A stretch of 24,777 nucleotides of DNA from Anaerolineaceae bacterium UBA6086 (GTDB lineage: Bacteria > Chloroflexota > Anaerolineae > Anaerolineales > Anaerolineaceae). The notes under the pieces were generated by a model, which was not told the DNA's origin, made no database searches, and saw only the letters and a program-made list of their open reading frames with translations. Positions 21,577-24,777 of this stretch are shown one piece after another. The stretch covers positions 1 to 24,777 of the forward strand of contig DIXG01000052.1 of NCBI GenBank assembly GCA_002436005.1, in the 5' to 3' direction. Positions within the stretch are counted from its first letter, which is position 1. The number at the start of each line of letters is the position of its first letter. A program made the translations under genes and the position numbers.

Positions 21577-23490
21577 TCAGACTTGCTTGAACTCGCCGTC
21601 GACGACGTCTTCGTCGTCACTTCCGCCCGGCTCATCCTGGGCTTTGCCGCCCGAATCTTCACCAGCGCCTGGCTGTTCGCTGCCTGGCTGCTGCTGATAG
21701 GCTGCGCTGCCCACCTGCTGGAGCAGTTCTGTCAATTCATCGGTGGCTTTCTTGATCTTATCGATATCTTCGCTGTCTTTGACCTCACGGACCTTGCTGG
21801 CAGCATCTTCAACCTTTTGCTTGAGATCGCCCGGGACTTTATCGCCAAGGTCCTTGAGGGTTTTCTCAACAGAGTAGACCAGGTTGTCGGCATGGTTGCG
21901 AGCTTCAATCAGTTCTTTCCGTTTTCGGTCTTCTTCGGCGTGCAGCTCAGCCGCCTGCCGCATTTGCTCCACTTCATCTTCGCTGAGTCCAGAGGAAGCG
22001 GTGATGGTGATATTTTGGCTGCGCCCGGTGGCTTTGTCCTGGGCTGTCACTTCCAGGATACCGTTGGCGTTGATGTCGAAGGTAACTTCAATTTGCGGGA
22101 CACCGCGCGGCGCCGGGGGAATGCCATCCAGGACGAATTTTCCAAGGGATTTGTTGTCGACTGCCATCGGGCGTTCGCCCTGCAGTACGTGAATCTCAAC
22201 CTGGGTCTGGCTGTCGCTGGCGGTCGAAAAGACCTGGCTCTCGCGAGTGGGGATGGTGGTGTTGCGCTTGATCAGCGTGGTGGCAACGCCGCCCAGGGTT
22301 TCCACAGAAAGTGAGAGGGGGGTCACATCCAGCAAGAGGATATCTTTGACTTCACCGCCCAGCACGCCAGCCTGGATGGCTGCACCAACCGCAACCACTT
22401 CATCTGGGTTAACACCTTTGTGCGGTTCTTTGCCGAACATTTTCTGAACTTCATCCTGAATCTTAGGCATACGGGTCATCCCGCCGACCAGCACAATCTC
22501 ATCAATATCTTTCTTTGAGAGGTTGGCATCATCCAGCGCTTTCTTGACGGGGGTCAGGCTGCGGTTCACCAGGTCTTCGGTCAACTGCTCGAGCTTGGAG
22601 CGGGTGAGGGTCATCACCAGGTGTTTGGGGCCTGAGGCATCTGCTGTGATATAGGGCAGGTTGATTTCTGCCTGCATGGTGGAAGAGAGCTCGATCTTTG
22701 CTTTCTCGGCGGCTTCCTTCAAACGCTGCAGGGATTGGCGATCGTTGCGCAGGTCAATCCCGTTTTCTTTCTTGAATTCATCTGCAATGTAGTTGATCAC
22801 ACGCTGGTCGAAGTCGTCGCCGCCCAGGAAGGTGTCCCCACTGGTGGAACGCACCTGGAAGACGCCTTCGCCCACATCCAGAATGGAAATATCGAAGGTG
22901 CCGCCGCCCAGGTCATAGACTGCGATCACTTCGTTCTTTTTCTTATCCAGCCCATATGCCAGCGAGGATGCTGTGGGCTCGTTGATGATCCGCATCACTT
23001 CCAAACCCGCAATCTTACCTGCGTCCTTGGTGGCGTTGCGCTGTGCATCGTTGAAATAGGCAGGCACTGTGATGACTGCCTGGGTGACTGGCTCACCCAA
23101 ATAGGCTTCTGCGTCGCGCTTGATCTTGGAAAGGATCATGGCGGAGATTTCTGGTGGGGAATATTCTTTACAAGCCAGGCTGACGCGTAAATCGCCATTT
23201 GGGGCTTTGCTGACGGCATAGGGCACCAATTTCAAAGCTTTTTGCACCTCAGGATCGTCATACTTGCGTCCCATGAAGCGTTTGATGGAGAAGATTGTAT
23301 TCTCCGGGTTGGTGATCGCCTGGTTGCGCGCCACACGCCCGACCAGCCGTTCGCCATTTTTATTGACTGCCACAACCGATGGCACAAGCCGTTCCCCTTC
23401 TGCTGAAGGGATCACGACAGGTTCGCCGCCAACCATGACGGCAGCGACAGAGTTTGTTGTTCCGAGGTCTATTCCAATGATTTTTCCCAT
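21577..23490 (-). CDS. dnaK: Chaperone protein DnaK (Hsp70)
   Basis: A 637-residue Hsp70. The nucleotide-binding domain opens with GIDLGTTNS (about 6-14) and holds IINEPTASSLAYGLD, VYDLGGGTFDISILD and EIVLVGGMTRMPKIQ. The interdomain linker region contains DILLLDVTPLSLSVET. The substrate-binding domain is followed by a helical lid and a Gly/Asp-rich tail ending DVVDGEFKQV. All parts expected of bacterial DnaK are present. It starts 20 bases after grpE behind AAGGAG. As part of the hrcA operon it is expected to be HrcA-repressed and heat-inducible, but the operator is outside this window. Confidence 0.98.
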   Translation of the reverse strand: MGKIIGIDLGTTNSVAAVMVGGEPVVIPSAEGERLVPSVVAVNKNGERLVGRVARNQAITNPENTIFSIKRFMGRKYDDPEVQKALKLVPYAVSKAPNGDLRVSLACKEYSPPEISAMILSKIKRDAEAYLGEPVTQAVITVPAYFNDAQRNATKDAGKIAGLEVMRIINEPTASSLAYGLDKKKNEVIAVYDLGGGTFDISILDVGEGVFQVRSTSGDTFLGGDDFDQRVINYIADEFKKENGIDLRNDRQSLQRLKEAAEKAKIELSSTMQAEINLPYITADASGPKHLVMTLTRSKLEQLTEDLVNRSLTPVKKALDDANLSKKDIDEIVLVGGMTRMPKIQDEVQKMFGKEPHKGVNPDEVVAVGAAIQAGVLGGEVKDILLLDVTPLSLSVETLGGVATTLIKRNTTIPTRESQVFSTASDSQTQVEIHVLQGERPMAVDNKSLGKFVLDGIPPAPRGVPQIEVTFDINANGILEVTAQDKATGRSQNITITASSGLSEDEVEQMRQAAELHAEEDRKRKELIEARNHADNLVYSVEKTLKDLGDKVPGDLKQKVEDAASKVREVKDSEDIDKIKKATDELTELLQQVGSAAYQQQPGSEQPGAGEDSGGKAQDEPGGSDDEDVVDGEFKQV

Positions 23491-23510
23491 TTTTCTATTC
23501 TCCTTTGATT

Positions 23511-24119
23511 CTATCGAGCGACTCGCACCATTGCTGGGCGAATAATACGTTCTGAAATTCGATATCCCGGCTGGACAACATCAATGACCTGTCCATCTTC
23601 AAAGTCCGGGTGTTCTTCCTGTGAAATGGCTTCGTGGATGTTGGGGTCAAAAACATCGCCAGGATTGACATCCATCCGTTCCACACCCTGGTTCTTCATC
23701 TGGTTGAGAAGTTTCTGATAAATCAGTTCAATGCCAGAAACCCATCCCTCAACTTCCGGATTGCTGGGTTTATGCGCCAGGGCGCGTTCAATATCATCAG
23801 CAACCTGCAAGAAAATCTTGAGAACGGTCGTCATGGCATCCTGCTGGTTGCGGGTTGTATCGCGCAGGACTCGCTTTTTGTAGTTATCAAAATCCGCCAG
23901 CGAACGCAGCCACTGATCCTTGTGTTCTTCGGTCTCTGCCTTCAGTGCTGCGATGGTTTTTTCCATCGTATCGAACTCTTCAAAGGTCAGCGCTACCATC
24001 GGTTGCTCTTCGCTTCCCGTGTTTTCGCCGCTTGATGAAGGTTTCGAGTTCTCATCGTGGTGGTCTTCATTTTCGTGTTTATCCTGTCCATCTTGTCTTT
24101 CTTGTTTGTCTTTTTTCAT
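23511..24119 (-). CDS. grpE: Nucleotide exchange factor GrpE
   Basis: A 202-residue protein with an extended, charged, disordered N-terminus (about 1-42, rich in Lys, Asp, Glu and His). A long coiled coil (about 45-100, with WLRSLADFDNYKKR) follows, and then the C-terminal beta domain with HEAISQEEHPDFEDGQVIDV and PGYRISERIIRPAMVRV. These are the hallmarks of GrpE, the dimeric factor that opens the DnaK nucleotide-binding domain. The ATG has GGAG six bases upstream. It lies between hrcA (46-base gap) and dnaK (20-base gap), the usual order in Gram-positive and related heat-shock operons. Confidence 0.96.
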   Translation of the reverse strand: MKKDKQERQDGQDKHENEDHHDENSKPSSSGENTGSEEQPMVALTFEEFDTMEKTIAALKAETEEHKDQWLRSLADFDNYKKRVLRDTTRNQQDAMTTVLKIFLQVADDIERALAHKPSNPEVEGWVSGIELIYQKLLNQMKNQGVERMDVNPGDVFDPNIHEAISQEEHPDFEDGQVIDVVQPGYRISERIIRPAMVRVAR

Positions 24120-24165
24120 AAATTACTCCATAAATGCTGTGAATGTTTTGATGGGTTCATCTTGA

Positions 24166-24777
24166 TCAGACAGCGAGCGTTTCTAAAACGAGATCGCTGA
24201 GGACATTGGCAACAAAGCGCACTGTCGAAATGGTGCGGTCATAGGGCATGCGAATGGGTCCCAACACACCAATTGAGCCAGTCAGCGTGTTTGGATCACC
24301 ATAACGGGCAAGGACGACAGAACACTGGCGAAGCTCTTCCCATGTGCCCTCGCCGCCGATTAAGACCTGGATGCCGCCGACATCGGTATTCATGACGGTG
24401 CGGGCAAGCAGATTTTCAAGCAGCGATCGCTCCTGCAGCACGTGCAGTGCCTGACGGGCTTCATCCGAATCTGCAAATTCGGGTTCAGCAAGCACATTGG
24501 TCATCCCATCCAGGTAGATTTCACCTGTGGCGGATTCCTCAATCAGTGACATCTCTGCAATCAAAATTTCGAGGATCTCCTGTCCCAGGCTATCCAGCTG
24601 GCCGCGGTATCTGGATATCTGGTTGATATCTCCGCGCGCACATAGATGGGTCAGGTGGCCAGCGATTTGCGAGAGGCGGTCCTGGGGCACGGATTCTGCC
24701 AGCGAAATAAATTGCTGGCGAATTTCACCCCCCATCATGACCAGCACCATCAAGACCTGGCGACCCTGTGTGGAGAT
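24166..24777 (-). CDS. hrcA: Heat-inducible transcription repressor HrcA (C-terminal part, runs off the window)
   Basis: 203 residues are open to the window edge; an internal TTG/ATG near 24750 is not a start because coding continues through it as ISTQGRQVL. The part seen holds the GAF-like and dimerisation regions: LVMMGGEIRQQFI, then SLLENLLARTVMNTDVGGIQ, IGGEG, and the conserved end GSIGVLGPIRMPYDRTISTV, RFVANVLSDLV. The N-terminal winged-helix DNA-binding domain is off the right edge, together with any CIRCE operator. HrcA represses the heat-shock operon, including the grpE, dnaK and dnaJ genes that follow it here. Confidence 0.93.
   Translation of the reverse strand: MSTQGRQVLMVLVMMGGEIRQQFISLAESVPQDRLSQIAGHLTHLCARGDINQISRYRGQLDSLGQEILEILIAEMSLIEESATGEIYLDGMTNVLAEPEFADSDEARQALHVLQERSLLENLLARTVMNTDVGGIQVLIGGEGTWEELRQCSVVLARYGDPNTLTGSIGVLGPIRMPYDRTISTVRFVANVLSDLVLETLAV

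Noticed and set aside
21565..22314. Long plus-strand open frame (249 codons)
   Set aside because: Antisense to the 3' half of dnaK; the apparent hydrophobic segments come from the complement of charged DnaK helices.
24120..24165. Possible CIRCE operator (TTAGCACTC-N9-GAGTGCTAA) in the heat-shock block
   Set aside because: No such inverted repeat was seen here or before dnaK or dnaJ; it is expected upstream of hrcA, beyond the window.

Overview
The window looks like a chromosomal segment of a Chloroflexota bacterium, most likely an Anaerolineae relative. The taxonomic call is inferred from three things: Thr/Pro-rich linkers on several lipoproteins, GIN-domain and YugP-type proteins, and a heat-shock operon of hrcA-grpE-dnaK-dnaJ-prmA order. 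No rRNA or tRNA gene, CRISPR array or insertion sequence was seen. Coding density is high and most genes lie on the minus strand.

Layout. 1-464 (-) is the 5' part of xseA. 575-1063 (+) is a HIT-family nucleotide hydrolase/phosphorylase, ending at a hairpin shared with the converging minus-strand genes. 1146-2471 (-) is a two-gene envelope unit: a GIN-domain lipoprotein followed by a LiaF-like membrane protein. 2709-3134 (+) is a 5'-truncated tocopherol-cyclase-like gene. 3339-5246 (+) is a membrane-anchored trypsin-like protease with accessory domains. It ends at a bidirectional terminator facing the next block.

5300-12388 (-) is the most interesting region, a compact operon-like run of eight genes. 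In transcription order it holds a polysaccharide deacetylase lipoprotein, an NTF2-like lipoprotein, a 42-residue single-pass microprotein ending in WIYQGF, an MBOAT acyltransferase, a degenerate SGNH lipoprotein, a membrane-anchored SGNH protein, an acyl carrier protein and a fatty-acyl-AMP-ligase-like enzyme. This matches the parts list of the dlt system (DltX, DltB, DltD, DltC, DltA), but the amino-acid-activating DltA is replaced by an FAAL-type enzyme and a deacetylase is added. I infer an envelope-polymer acylation system in which a carboxylic or fatty acid is activated, loaded on the carrier protein, passed through the MBOAT to the microprotein's C-terminal Tyr and handed to an SGNH transferase outside the cell.

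12620-13372 (+) is a TspO-like membrane protein. 13462-15494 (-) pairs an S41 C-terminal processing protease with a YugP-like membrane zinc peptidase. 15739-16980 (-) is an M20D amidohydrolase. 17042-18072 (-) is a PPK2 polyphosphate kinase preceded by, and overlapping through TAATG, a 31-residue lysine-rich microprotein with its own strong promoter and Shine-Dalgarno sequence. 18263-24777 (-) is the heat-shock operon hrcA (partial), grpE, dnaK, dnaJ, prmA, then a small membrane protein and a HAD phosphatase. The last four genes overlap one another.
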